Source: Gelidibacter salicanalis
Lineage (GTDB): Bacteria > Bacteroidota > Bacteroidia > Flavobacteriales > Flavobacteriaceae
NCBI RefSeq assembly: GCF_016469035.1
Contig: NZ_JAEHJZ010000008.1
Span: 98,502 to 162,501 of the forward strand
DNA: 64,000 nt
Reading direction: 5' to 3'
The notes below the pieces were generated by a model. It saw only the letters and a program-made list of their open reading frames with translations, ran no database searches and was not told where the DNA came from. Made by a program: the position numbers and the translations under genes. Positions 38,517-46,413 of this stretch are shown piece after piece. Each line of letters opens with the position of its first letter. Position 1 is the stretch's first letter.

Positions 38517-38542
38517 TTATCACGAGTCGTGATAACGAATTT
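38510..38542. repeat. 33-bp perfect palindrome at the right RIT junction
   Basis: AAATTCGTTATCACGA, a single G (38526), and its exact reverse complement TCGTGATAACGAATTT. It overlaps the end of the right terminal repeat and runs into the DUF6876 sequence. The left end has no such extension, so the palindrome is probably the recombination site left by integration. Confidence 0.85.
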
Positions 38543-38731
38543 ATAACCATAGACTTTAAAAGATTGTCCAAAAAAAAACAAGATTTTACAGGCTATGAAG
38601 CCGAGATAATTTACACGGACGGAAATGATAATATTCTTGAAAAACACGGCTATCGGGCAACCGATTTTCCGCTCGATAAATTGCGGTTATTTTTTGTAAA
38701 TGATACGCTGATGTTACCAAGCGAATACTAA
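38535..38731 (+). pseudogene. DUF6876-type gene, 3' half
   Basis: It resumes the split gene: NEFITIDFKRLSKKKQDFTG, then YEAEIIYTDGNDNILEKHGY and ATDFPLDKLRLFFVNDTLML ending PSEY. An open frame reaches back into the terminal repeat (TTG at 38486), but that start lies inside the element and is artificial. No promoter was seen for this piece. Confidence 0.72.
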
Positions 38732-38742
38732 AATTTAAAGCT

Positions 38743-38940
38743 ATGGTATATCTCAATTTTACAGACTTGAGCGAAGAGGCTCAAAACCGTCTTTTGGAAA
38801 ATTACAACAACGATGTGGAACGAAAATTTGGCGATGATATTCGCAAATACGTAAGGGAAAATTATACCTGTTTTGAAACGATGATAGAGGAAGAAGCTTT
38901 ACGAAATTTATATTCCTATAAGTTCATATTCAAGATCTAA
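38743..38940 (+). CDS. Small hypothetical protein of Bacteroidota mobile elements
   Basis: 65 residues, acidic and probably helical (YLNFTDLSEEAQNRLLENYN). It follows the DUF6876 half-gene by 11 bp and precedes a terminator, so it was the last gene of an ssb-DUF6876-type operon. I do not recognise a domain. The RIT insertion upstream probably cuts it off from its promoter. Confidence 0.55.
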   Translation: MVYLNFTDLSEEAQNRLLENYNNDVERKFGDDIRKYVRENYTCFETMIEEEALRNLYSYKFIFKI

Positions 38941-38962
38941 TTTTCTAAACTTAATAATCAGG

Positions 38963-38989
38963 CACCTCTAAATTTTGGAGGTGTTTTTT
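38963..38989 (+). terminator. Rho-independent terminator
   Basis: CACCTC and GAGGTG flank a 9-nt AT loop and are followed directly by TTTTTT. It ends the small accessory operon. Confidence 0.8.
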
Positions 38990-39177
38990 CTGTTCAAGTA
39001 ATTCCAGTTCAAGAAAAAACCGTATCTTTATTTCGCTGAAATTCAGCACACATAATTAATATAGCTACCCTATTTTCAACTTTCGCTGGTAGCTGTATCC
39101 ATCTATATTTTACATATAGGAATTTCCGAATTCCTAAAGGGGCAATTGGCTTTTTAGCCAGATTGTATGAAATTTTT

Positions 39178-39249
39178 GTCACGCTTTGGCGTGACGAAAA
39201 GGAATAGCAAGAGGGTAACGGGCAGAGCCACGTTACACATTCCTTTTCG
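39178..39249. other. Candidate oriT with nested inverted repeats
   Basis: Three inverted repeats lie within 72 bp just upstream of the mobilisation genes: GTCACGC/GCGTGAC (39178-39195, 4-nt loop), CGAAAAGGAAT/ATTCCTTTTCG (39195-39205 and 39239-39249), and inside the latter GTAACG/CGTTAC (39215-39220 and 39231-39236). The 441 bp between the terminator-linked gene and bfmA otherwise hold no gene. Confidence 0.5.
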
Positions 39250-39307
39250 TTTATAAATAATTGATTTTCAATTACTTGAAAATTAATTGATTTTTTAGAT
39301 TTCATCA

Positions 39308-39364
39308 ATTTGCGTCAAATGCCCCGAAACCACCTGTAAACTGGGATGGATTTGCGTCAAATGC
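39308..39364. repeat. Two direct repeats ATTTGCGTCAAATGC upstream of bfmA
   Basis: Exact 15-bp copies at 39308-39322 and 39350-39364, 42 bp apart (about four helical turns). They lie just before the BfmA-like start and could be binding sites for it or for the relaxase. Confidence 0.55.
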
Positions 39365-39382
39365 ACAAAAAAGCGAAAAAAA

Positions 39383-39781
39383 ATGGATGCATTCATCACC
39401 ATCAGGTTCAAAAGGAAAACTGCCAAACGTTTTCAGGAATTTTCAAAAAAGCACTTCAAGACACATACGGAAACGATGGAAACCATTCTTGATTTTTTCT
39501 TCTATAACGAGATATCACCAAAAGAAAAATTAGATCCGACAGGGAGAACCATCGAAGCCAAACTATTAAAAAGAATCAATGCAGTAATCGCTATAATGAG
39601 GGATGTTGAAAAGACCCAAACCAAGCCTACGGTTGCAATGATTCAATCCCTTTTTGAGACAGAACAGCCAAACAAAAAACCTTTGATAGTGGAAAAGAAA
39701 TATGCCGAGGAAAGAAAGGAAGTTCACTTTCGCGAAATCGAGTCTACGAGATTCACGACCAAAGGGAGAGCGAAGCGGTAA
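39383..39781 (+). CDS. BfmA/BtgA-type mobilisation protein
   Basis: 132 residues. The N-terminus (ITIRFKRKTAKRFQEFSKKH, then TMETILDFFFYNEISP) resembles a ribbon-helix-helix DNA-binding domain, with a basic C-terminal tail. This is the pattern of BfmA/BtgA accessory relaxosome proteins of Bacteroidota mobilisable elements. It is followed 37 bp later by a DUF5712 relaxase fragment, its usual partner. The gene is intact, but the partner is broken. Confidence 0.75.
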   Translation: MDAFITIRFKRKTAKRFQEFSKKHFKTHTETMETILDFFFYNEISPKEKLDPTGRTIEAKLLKRINAVIAIMRDVEKTQTKPTVAMIQSLFETEQPNKKPLIVEKKYAEERKEVHFREIESTRFTTKGRAKR

Positions 39782-39818
39782 AAGCAAAATCTCAAAAATG
39801 AACTTTAAATTATAGGTA

Positions 39819-40152
39819 ATGTACGTCACGATCACAGCTCAAAAAATGGGAGGCAATTATTCTAAAAGTTCGGCTGATTTTGTTGGCTATCTGGAGAAGG
39901 AAAACCAAGGCTTGGAGCAACAGGAAAAGGAACATTTCTTTAACCAATATGGCGAGGGCATTTTAGCGGAGGAAGTGGTCAGGGAAATAGATGGCAATAC
40001 CGCAAAACTTGAAAAGCCCGAACCACGGTTTTATTCTATTACCGTAAATCCTTCAAAATACGAACTGAAACGGTTGCAGGACCATAGCGAGGATCTGTAA
40101 AAATACACCCGTGAGATTATGAAGGATTGTGTGGCTTCGTTTAATCGTGAGA
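39819..40152 (+). pseudogene. DUF5712/MobB-type relaxase gene, truncated with internal stop
   Basis: MYVTITAQKMGGNYSKSSAD and on to PRFYSITVNPSKYELK is the N-terminus of the DUF5712 family. A TAA at 40098-40100 interrupts the frame after HSEDL. The same frame continues as KYTREIMKDCVASFNRER and homology stops near 40150. Intact family members are several hundred residues. The element is therefore no longer self-mobilisable through this protein. Confidence 0.75.
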
Positions 40153-40344
40153 GATGCCATGCTTGGCCATATGTAAGATGTCATCCGTTCTGGATTCCAA
40201 CACTTCCAAATTCATCTCAAACTCTGATCTCAACTTTTGATATTTCATCGGCCTAGGATTTGTCTTTTGATAAGATTTGCCCAGATTTCGATTGAAATGG
40301 GGACCAATTATTTTTGTGGGATAGAAATTAATATGTTCTGACAT
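40141..40344 (-). CDS. Small hypothetical protein
   Basis: 67 residues, basic (MSEHINFYPTKIIGPHFNRN). It is divergent from the DUF7793-like gene, shares its intergenic region with the 21-bp repeats, and ends at the breakpoint of the relaxase fragment. No domain was recognised. It may be a chance frame; low confidence. Confidence 0.35.
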   Translation of the reverse strand: MSEHINFYPTKIIGPHFNRNLGKSYQKTNPRPMKYQKLRSEFEMNLEVLESRTDDILHMAKHGISHD

Positions 40345-40376
40345 AATTTAATTGCCTTTGTGCATAATAATCCCGA

Positions 40377-40447
40377 TTAGTCAAATCTTTTTACGTTTTA
40401 GTCAATTATTAATCCTTATTAGTCAAATAGTTATCCGTTTTAGTCAA
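40377..40447. promoter_or_regulatory. Four TTAGTCAA boxes at exact 21-bp spacing
   Basis: TTAGTCAA occurs at 40377, 40398, 40419 and 40440, each start exactly 21 bp after the last (two helical turns). Flanks are also similar (AATCC or ATCCG before, ATT or AAT after). The array lies 55-125 bp upstream of the gene at 40503. Two further copies with the same spacing lie at 41908-41936. The form fits an AraC-type activator; the AraC gene itself is in the controlled unit. Confidence 0.7.
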
Positions 40448-40502
40448 TTTTTACTGATGTTAATTTTGTAATTTCGTCAGTACCAGTTTTTAAATAATTT
40501 TC

Positions 40503-40874
40503 ATGGTCTTTCAGAATGACTTTGCGACTTATGATTGTATTGATGGGATTTTGCATGTCAATTTTAAGCAAATTATTCTGGAACATGATGCTGCTTTGTG
40601 TATTGTAAGGGATAGGCTAGAGGTCCAAAAGGGACTTAGCATGCCGGTGCTTTGCGATATCAGGGCGGTCAGGAAAATAAATAAATCTGCCCGATCCTAT
40701 TTTGCGCTTGAAGGCTCGACCTTTTTGACGGCCGTGGCATTTGTTGTAGGGCCTCCAGTCTCCAAAAGCTTGTCATCTTACTACCTCCATGCCAACTCTC
40801 ATTCCGTGCCTTCAAAAATCTTTGTGGATATTGATGACGCATTGGAGTTTCTAAAAACCTTTATTGAAGACTAA
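40503..40874 (+). CDS. DUF7793/STAS-like small protein
   Basis: 123 residues, alternating strands and helices: the N-terminus YDCIDGILHVNFK, the central LSMPVLCDIRAVRKINKSAR and ARSYFALEGSTFLTAVAFVV, and the C-terminal KIFVDIDDALEFLKTF. This pattern fits the DUF7793 family of Bacteroidota, structurally like STAS/SpoIIAA phosphate-sensing proteins. It is followed 25 bp later by the AraC gene and may relay a signal to it; that is inferred from adjacency. Confidence 0.65.
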   Translation: MVFQNDFATYDCIDGILHVNFKQIILEHDAALCIVRDRLEVQKGLSMPVLCDIRAVRKINKSARSYFALEGSTFLTAVAFVVGPPVSKSLSSYYLHANSHSVPSKIFVDIDDALEFLKTFIED

Positions 40875-40899
40875 ATAATTATGACTAATCCTATATGAT

Positions 40900-41862
40900 A
40901 TGAACCATGAAAACAAACTTAGAATAAGTGCTATCCATCAGATGTTGTTGCAATTGGCCAGTAGCAATTTCCAATATCGAATTGAACGCTCAGAGCACAA
41001 TGATGAAATCGAGGGGTTGGTCGTGACCCTGAACATGTTGGCGGAAGAGCTTGGAGATTCGATTGTTCATGAGGGTCTTCGCAACAAAGATTCGGAAATA
41101 TTGGACATCGTACAAATGAGTTTCATCCTTGACAAAAATGATCTTATATGGCATGCCAGCCAAAAGGGTCTGGAAATCTTGGACATAGATTGGAAAGATG
41201 GCGATAAAAGAGCATTTATTGAATTTTTGAACAACGGGTCTAAGAAAACTTGGAAAGAATTTCGGAGTTTGGGGGAAGGGGCTCCATTTGACATGGATAT
41301 GGTGTTGTCGCTCAAGACCAAATCACATCTGATCCTGCCAAAAAAAATGTATGTTTCCCGTATGGTCGGAAACTCGGACAATGAGGAACTAACCGTGGTC
41401 ACGCTTATCCACCATACAACCCATCAGCAGAAATTACAGGATGAGTTGAGGGATAAGGTCATGAAGTCAAAGAAAATAGTGGAAATACAAATTGAGAAGA
41501 CCAAATTTGAAAACCCAAAAAGAAGTGTCGCATTGACCCAAGAGGACATTCGCCAAATAAGGAAGGCGCGCGAACTGATTTCCAAATATCCAGAAAAAAG
41601 TTATTCTCCGATAAGGGGCCTGGCAGCCAAGTTTGGCATGAACGAGTTTAAACTGAAATATGGTTTCAGGGTACTTTATGGTGTTACGGTCTATAAATTT
41701 CATACGGATGCCCGTTTGCGGAAGGCACAATTGATGGTTCAGTACAGTGATATTGCTATCAAGAATATAGCCTACAGGACAGGTTATAAGAGTCCCGCCC
41801 ATTTTTCAAGAACATTCAAAAACAAATATGGGTTTTCTCCAAGTGAGCTCCGTAAAAATTGA
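40900..41862 (+). CDS. AraC-family regulator with HAMP-like and PAS-like N-terminus
   Basis: 320 residues. The first 60 resemble a cytoplasmic HAMP segment (AIHQMLLQLASSNFQYRIER, then DEIEGLVVTLNMLAEELGDS). A PAS-like region follows (about 65-180), then a linker and a C-terminal AraC HTH (about 220-320: IRGLAAKFGMNEFKLKYGFR and IAYRTGYKSPAHFSRTFKNK, ending SPSELRK). No membrane helix. It probably binds the 21-bp-spaced boxes on both sides of its operon and controls the MauE-like and DUF6520 genes; the binding is inferred. Confidence 0.82.
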   Translation: MNHENKLRISAIHQMLLQLASSNFQYRIERSEHNDEIEGLVVTLNMLAEELGDSIVHEGLRNKDSEILDIVQMSFILDKNDLIWHASQKGLEILDIDWKDGDKRAFIEFLNNGSKKTWKEFRSLGEGAPFDMDMVLSLKTKSHLILPKKMYVSRMVGNSDNEELTVVTLIHHTTHQQKLQDELRDKVMKSKKIVEIQIEKTKFENPKRSVALTQEDIRQIRKARELISKYPEKSYSPIRGLAAKFGMNEFKLKYGFRVLYGVTVYKFHTDARLRKAQLMVQYSDIAIKNIAYRTGYKSPAHFSRTFKNKYGFSPSELRKN

Positions 41863-41907
41863 TTTTTCAAAGACATATAGTATTGACTACAAGTAAATTA
41901 ATCCCGA

Positions 41908-41936
41908 TTAGGCAAGTAATACTCCTTTTTAATCAA
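41908..41936. promoter_or_regulatory. Two further TTAGTCAA-type boxes, 21 bp apart
   Basis: TTAGGCAA at 41908 and TTAATCAA at 41929, starts exactly 21 bp apart, each preceded by an ATCCCGA- or ACTCCT-type flank like the array at 40377. They lie just upstream of the MauE-like gene, so both units are likely under one regulator. Confidence 0.55.
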
Positions 41937-41974
41937 ATTTAAGTTTGGAACTTTACCATATCAAATCAAATGAT

Positions 41975-43453
41975 ATGTTAGTTCCAAAATCCTTTCTACA
42001 AAAAATACCATGGGTGGTCAGTTTGCTGTTCGTCCTGTTGTTCGTGTATGCGGCAGTCAGTAAATTTTTGGATTTTCAGACCTTTGAGACCCAGTTGGGC
42101 CAATCTCCAATACTGGCGGCATTTGCAGGGTTTTTATCTTGGGGAGTTATTTTAATGGAAATTATCATAGCTGTTTTATTGAGCCTTCATAAAACGCGAC
42201 TCTTGGGACTTTATATAGCTTTCCTCTTAATGGTTCTGTTCACTTCTTATATCGTCATTATCTTAAATTTTACGCCTTTTGTGCCCTGTTCCTGTGGTGG
42301 AGTGCTGGAAGCTTTGGGATGGACGGAACATTTAGTATTGAATATCGTTTTCATTGCATTGGCAATATGGGCAATCTATATTATGGATAAGGCCTCATTA
42401 AAAAAAGTTGTTTTGAGGCTGTCAGTGATGGTGATTATGGGAATAGGGATGATGATTGTGCTGTTCTTGACTTCAGAAAAAGAAATTAAACGAAACAATG
42501 CATTTCAAAGAAAATACATTCCCCATGCGCTTAAAAAGATTGGAGAGTACCAACTGGAGTCCAATGCATTTTATTTTGCGGGAGTGGATGGCAGCGCTAT
42601 TTACCTGGGCAATTATAATGCGCCCCTGTATTTGAAGGAACTGGGCAGGGATTTAAAAAAGGTCCGTGATCTTAAAATAGAGATCGACACTTACGAACTG
42701 CCCTACAAACGCGTAAGGATTGAAGTTGCACCACCTCACTTTTTTATTGGAGATGGCACGGTACCGATCCTTTTTAAGGGAGAGACAAAAAACTGGGAAG
42801 CAAAAACATTTTCTAAGGACGATGCATTTTTCTACCAGTTCGCTTTTATGGATAGCACATCATTGGCCATCTTGACGACGAGCACCAAAACAAAGTCCAA
42901 TACATTAGGTGTCCTACATAAAGATCAAGATGATGTGCACCTAGAGTTGCACCCACAAGTACTCAAAAACCAATTGGATGGCACTTTTGACACTGACGGA
43001 ATGCTCCTATGGAACGACCAGACAAAACAGGTGCTCTATATCTATTATTACCGCAATCAATATGAAGTAGCGGACAAGGACTTGACCTTTGAGTTTACTG
43101 GCAAGACCATTGATACGGTCAGTAAGGCCAAATTGGATATTGCACGTTATACCGCCAATGACGAATCAAAATTAGGTAATGCAGTTTTGGTAAACCGTTA
43201 TGCGGATACTTATGGCGAAAATCTATATATCAACAGTGACCGCTTAGGAAAATATGAAGACGATGAGGTCCTTAAATCTGCTGGCATCATTGACCAATAT
43301 GATATAAAGGACAATGCCTATGTGCACAGCTTTTATTTCTATCACCAACCTGGAGAAAAGTTAAGGGAATTCAAAGTGTTTGGTGATATTATCATAGGAT
43401 TGGTAAACGATAAATTATGGGTGTACCGTTTAAAACCGGAGCCCGTTCAATAA
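41975..43453 (+). CDS. MauE/DoxX-type membrane protein with large C-terminal exported domain
   Basis: About 492 residues from ATG 41975; TTG 41945 is possible but lies 8 bp after the last regulatory box. Four hydrophobic helices form a MauE-like module (about 10-145) with the PCSCGG cysteine pair before LGWTEHLVLNIVF. A fifth helix (about 145-165) leads to a domain of about 325 residues rich in beta strands, perhaps a propeller. MauE-type proteins take part in thiol/disulphide handling. The next gene encodes a small four-Cys secreted protein, a plausible client. Confidence 0.72.
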   Translation: MLVPKSFLQKIPWVVSLLFVLLFVYAAVSKFLDFQTFETQLGQSPILAAFAGFLSWGVILMEIIIAVLLSLHKTRLLGLYIAFLLMVLFTSYIVIILNFTPFVPCSCGGVLEALGWTEHLVLNIVFIALAIWAIYIMDKASLKKVVLRLSVMVIMGIGMMIVLFLTSEKEIKRNNAFQRKYIPHALKKIGEYQLESNAFYFAGVDGSAIYLGNYNAPLYLKELGRDLKKVRDLKIEIDTYELPYKRVRIEVAPPHFFIGDGTVPILFKGETKNWEAKTFSKDDAFFYQFAFMDSTSLAILTTSTKTKSNTLGVLHKDQDDVHLELHPQVLKNQLDGTFDTDGMLLWNDQTKQVLYIYYYRNQYEVADKDLTFEFTGKTIDTVSKAKLDIARYTANDESKLGNAVLVNRYADTYGENLYINSDRLGKYEDDEVLKSAGIIDQYDIKDNAYVHSFYFYHQPGEKLREFKVFGDIIIGLVNDKLWVYRLKPEPVQ

Positions 43454-43527
43454 TATACTGCGCAGTATCAGGAGTAAGGCCGAATACCTGTAAAACATTG
43501 TAGGCCATTAATTTAAATTTTAATAGT

Positions 43528-43794
43528 ATGAAAACGAGAATCTTAAAATCAGGAATGCCAGTTATGGCGTTTCTAATGGCAATAGCATTTGCTTTTGCTT
43601 CAGAGAGCACAGTATTTGAAGATGGTAACAGTTTAAGAACTGGTTACATTTTTCAAGATAACGTTTGTGTGCCCGCACCTAAAGATTGTAATCAGGTATC
43701 TTTAATACCATGTGTTTACAACGGAAATCAAGTTTATGCAGAGCAGGAGAACAGTACCTCGTGTATTGTTCCTCTGACACATAATGGATTGTAA
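43528..43794 (+). CDS. DUF6520 small secreted cysteine protein
   Basis: 88 residues. Signal peptide (KSGMPVMAFLMAIAFAFASE), then a short mature part of about 60 residues with four Cys (NVCVPAPKDCN, IPCVYNGNQ, STSCIV). This is the DUF6520 pattern, found in multiple copies beside MauE-like and SusC/D genes in Flavobacteriia. Function unknown. It lies 74 bp after the MauE-like gene and could be an exported peptide whose cysteines are processed by it. Confidence 0.75.
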   Translation: MKTRILKSGMPVMAFLMAIAFAFASESTVFEDGNSLRTGYIFQDNVCVPAPKDCNQVSLIPCVYNGNQVYAEQENSTSCIVPLTHNGL

Positions 43795-43803
43795 TAATTG
43801 ATG

Positions 43804-43837
43804 GAATGGAGTGATTAGTCACTCCATTCTTTTTTTA
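43804..43837. terminator. Bidirectional terminator between DUF6520 and S9 peptidase genes
   Basis: GAATGGAGTGA / TCACTCCATTC, a perfect 11-bp stem with TTAG loop, followed by TTTTTTT on the + strand. The last codons and stop of the S9 peptidase gene lie inside the hairpin. Confidence 0.85.
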
Positions 43838-46412
43838 AATAAAATTTAAACCAATTGAAGATTTTAATAGATAAGTTTTCTTGATTTTCAGGGTTTAACA
43901 AATAATGGGATTCATTTTCAAACAAAACCAGTTCACCTATTTTGTTTAATCGTTTCATGGCCATAAACATATTTATGGATTGGGTCCAATTGACATTATT
44001 ATCTTTCTTTCCCGTCCATAACATAAGAGGTGTGTTCAGCTTTTCAATATAATTCAAAGGGGAATTCATTTTATAATTTTCTTTTAAATTATAGTAAGAA
44101 TCACCCATGCGAAATTGTTGGTTTTCTATACGCCATATTTGTTCTTTCCTCCAGTCCCATCCTATGTCATGATAATATTGCGTTAAATTGGTAACTGGCG
44201 AACCAGCTACCGCAGCAGCAAAAAGATTTGTTTGCGTAACTAAAAAAGCGGCTTCATAACCACCAAAGGAATGCCCAAATAATCCTATTCGAGTTTTGTC
44301 TATGGGAAATTCTTCCAATATTTTATTTATCGCCGGCATTACCGATTTTATAACAGATTTTCCAGGGTTTTTAATCTCATAAGCTATAGTTGGAATAAAA
44401 ACAAAATAGTCATTGGTGAGATATCTAAGTAAATTAAAACCAGTATACTCGTAATCTGAAGGCGGAAAATACAATAGATCGTGCTTGATTACCTTCTCAT
44501 ACAGTTTCACAATCATTGGATAGGTTTTGGTTGAATTAAAATTGGCTGGATAAAAAAGCAGCCCCCTTAAAGTTGTTCCATCAGCTATTCTATAGTTGAT
44601 AAATCGTTTGCCTCCGAGATCATAATTTAATAGTTCTGAATCGCTTTGATAAAGCATTTCTAATTGCATATTTTTAACATTCATTTTAAAAATTGCAGAT
44701 GGTATATTAAATTCATTCCTTTTAAAGACTATGATGTCATTTTTTATTAAGACATCTTCTACGATTGCATTCTCATAGAAAATTTTTTTAAGGCCTGATC
44801 CTTCATTCCAAAAGGAATAACCTGTGTCAAAATTATCACTTGTCAATTCTAAAATAAATCCTTCATTCAAATTATAACCTATTCCTGAATGGTTATTTAA
44901 AAGATTCAAGTATTGAATATCATTTCTTCCTTGATCTCTGCTAATTCTATAAACTATATTCTCCTCCCTACCATTTGTTATTCTTTTTTTGCAGCTCCCA
45001 TTGATTTCAATCAACCAAATGTCATATTCGTCATATATTATAGCATACCTTTCATCTTCTGACCAACCGGGAATACCATAAGGGCTATTGTCCTTGACGC
45101 CAGAATTGTTATCGCGTTCAAAGGATATATCCAAATTTTGAGTTAACGCGATTGTTTTAAATGATTTTGAATCATAGGCCCACCATACCTGATCTTTAAA
45201 GTAGGCTACATATCTTCCATTGGGAGATAATGATATGAAACCCTGCTCGTTATATTGTCGTTCTGTAATGAGTTTCTTGTTTCCTGTCTTAAAATCCCTA
45301 AGATATAGGTCAACATCTTCATATTGTTTGTACTGAGGCTCATAGAGCATCTTGTCGTAAACTACGGCGTGGTCATGATTTGGGTTATATTGCACCGTGG
45401 GGTGTTCCATGTCGGAAATTGGAGTTATACTGCCTGTATTTATATCCCATACAGTCAATAAATATGTCTGTTCATTTTTGCTGTAATGTTGCATTCGTGG
45501 GAGAATCCAAGGATCAGAGGACTTCCATACTTCCATCGCAGTCTGTGGTACGCTAGTTGTATCTGCAGATCTTCTATAGAAAAATATAGCTAGTCCATTA
45601 TCGGAAATATATAAATCCTTATTAGAAATATTAGTCATTGGTAATTGTACCTGTAGTTCCTTATTGTTCAAAACCTCACTTTTTCCAGTTGGGCAGGAGT
45701 AACTAATTAAAGAATATGAATTGTTCTCTTTTTCCAAAAAAACAATTGATTGTCCCTCCTTACTTATTGTGATATGAGAATAAGAATTTTTAGAGTACTC
45801 TTTAATGGTATTTGCGATATTATCCCTAAAATCATACAAGGAAATCTTTGAATTATTTTGGACTTTTTTAGTGATCACAATTTTAGGAAGATGGGGAAGC
45901 CATTGATAATCGACCACTCCATTTTCCTCCCAGATACTCAGGTTATTTAAATTGATCACCTGGAGAACATTTAAATGTTCTGAATTTTGAATCAGTAAAG
46001 CCAGATAGCCACCTGTACTGTCAAAGTTGAATTTATTGACGTTCCTGTAATTCGTCTTTACCCCATTTGTTAGATTCAATAATGTAAATGTTCGATCTTT
46101 GTCCATATATCCAGTCCACGCGCTATTGTTGGAATAGGAGATGGAGGAAACATGGCCCAATGAGATGGTATCTGCATTCTCAGTGTTCAGGAGGAGATAG
46201 CTTTCCTTATTTTTATAGTTGAATTTCTTTAATGTCACCCAACGTCCATCAGAACTCAAATTTTGAATATAGATATTTTTGCTCCACACTGTATCCAATT
46301 CCTTTTTATATAATTTTTTACTTGCAGGTGCCTGTGCCAATGCTAAAGCGCTGAAGAAGTAAATAAAAAAAACAATAGGATTGAGACTAAGGATCTGTTG
46401 TGACTTGTCCAT
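43815..46412 (-). CDS. S9-family (prolyl oligopeptidase-type) secreted peptidase
   Basis: About 865 residues. Signal peptide (IVFFIYFFSALALAQA), a beta-propeller-like N-terminal two thirds (WD40/DPP-type strands such as YISLSPNGRYVAYFKDQVWW), and a C-terminal alpha/beta hydrolase domain. Catalytic triad: Ser in GLFGHSFGGYEAA, Asp in WTGKKDNNVNW, His in NESHYLL. ATG 46412 directly follows the SusD stop; ATG 46427 is an alternative with a short overlap. It probably trims peptides in the periplasm or at the surface for the adjacent SusC/SusD importer. Confidence 0.87.
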   Translation of the reverse strand: MDKSQQILSLNPIVFFIYFFSALALAQAPASKKLYKKELDTVWSKNIYIQNLSSDGRWVTLKKFNYKNKESYLLLNTENADTISLGHVSSISYSNNSAWTGYMDKDRTFTLLNLTNGVKTNYRNVNKFNFDSTGGYLALLIQNSEHLNVLQVINLNNLSIWEENGVVDYQWLPHLPKIVITKKVQNNSKISLYDFRDNIANTIKEYSKNSYSHITISKEGQSIVFLEKENNSYSLISYSCPTGKSEVLNNKELQVQLPMTNISNKDLYISDNGLAIFFYRRSADTTSVPQTAMEVWKSSDPWILPRMQHYSKNEQTYLLTVWDINTGSITPISDMEHPTVQYNPNHDHAVVYDKMLYEPQYKQYEDVDLYLRDFKTGNKKLITERQYNEQGFISLSPNGRYVAYFKDQVWWAYDSKSFKTIALTQNLDISFERDNNSGVKDNSPYGIPGWSEDERYAIIYDEYDIWLIEINGSCKKRITNGREENIVYRISRDQGRNDIQYLNLLNNHSGIGYNLNEGFILELTSDNFDTGYSFWNEGSGLKKIFYENAIVEDVLIKNDIIVFKRNEFNIPSAIFKMNVKNMQLEMLYQSDSELLNYDLGGKRFINYRIADGTTLRGLLFYPANFNSTKTYPMIVKLYEKVIKHDLLYFPPSDYEYTGFNLLRYLTNDYFVFIPTIAYEIKNPGKSVIKSVMPAINKILEEFPIDKTRIGLFGHSFGGYEAAFLVTQTNLFAAAVAGSPVTNLTQYYHDIGWDWRKEQIWRIENQQFRMGDSYYNLKENYKMNSPLNYIEKLNTPLMLWTGKKDNNVNWTQSINMFMAMKRLNKIGELVLFENESHYLLNPENQENLSIKIFNWFKFYLKKEWSD

Positions 46413-46413
46413 A

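Larger units (their letters stand above)
35003..38542. mobile_element. RIT-type (recombinase-in-trio) element inserted in the DUF6876 gene
   Basis: Three tyrosine recombinase genes lie in tandem on the - strand with overlapping ends. The element is bounded by perfect 33-bp terminal inverted repeats (35003-35035 and 38484-38516). CGAATTT is present at both junctions (35003-35009 and 38536-38542), either as target duplication or as crossover core. Three different recombinases in fixed order with overlapping frames is the definition of RIT elements. The middle recombinase carries a stop codon, so this copy may be immobile. Confidence 0.82.

Noticed and set aside
35003-38542. RIT recombinases as integrases of the cassette array
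   Set aside because: They are enclosed by their own terminal repeats 15 kb away and have no boundary boxes of the GTTRRRY type.
39009-39308. 99-codon reverse frame upstream of bfmA
   Set aside because: It runs through the inverted repeats of the candidate oriT and reads as low-quality sequence; a shadow of non-coding structure.
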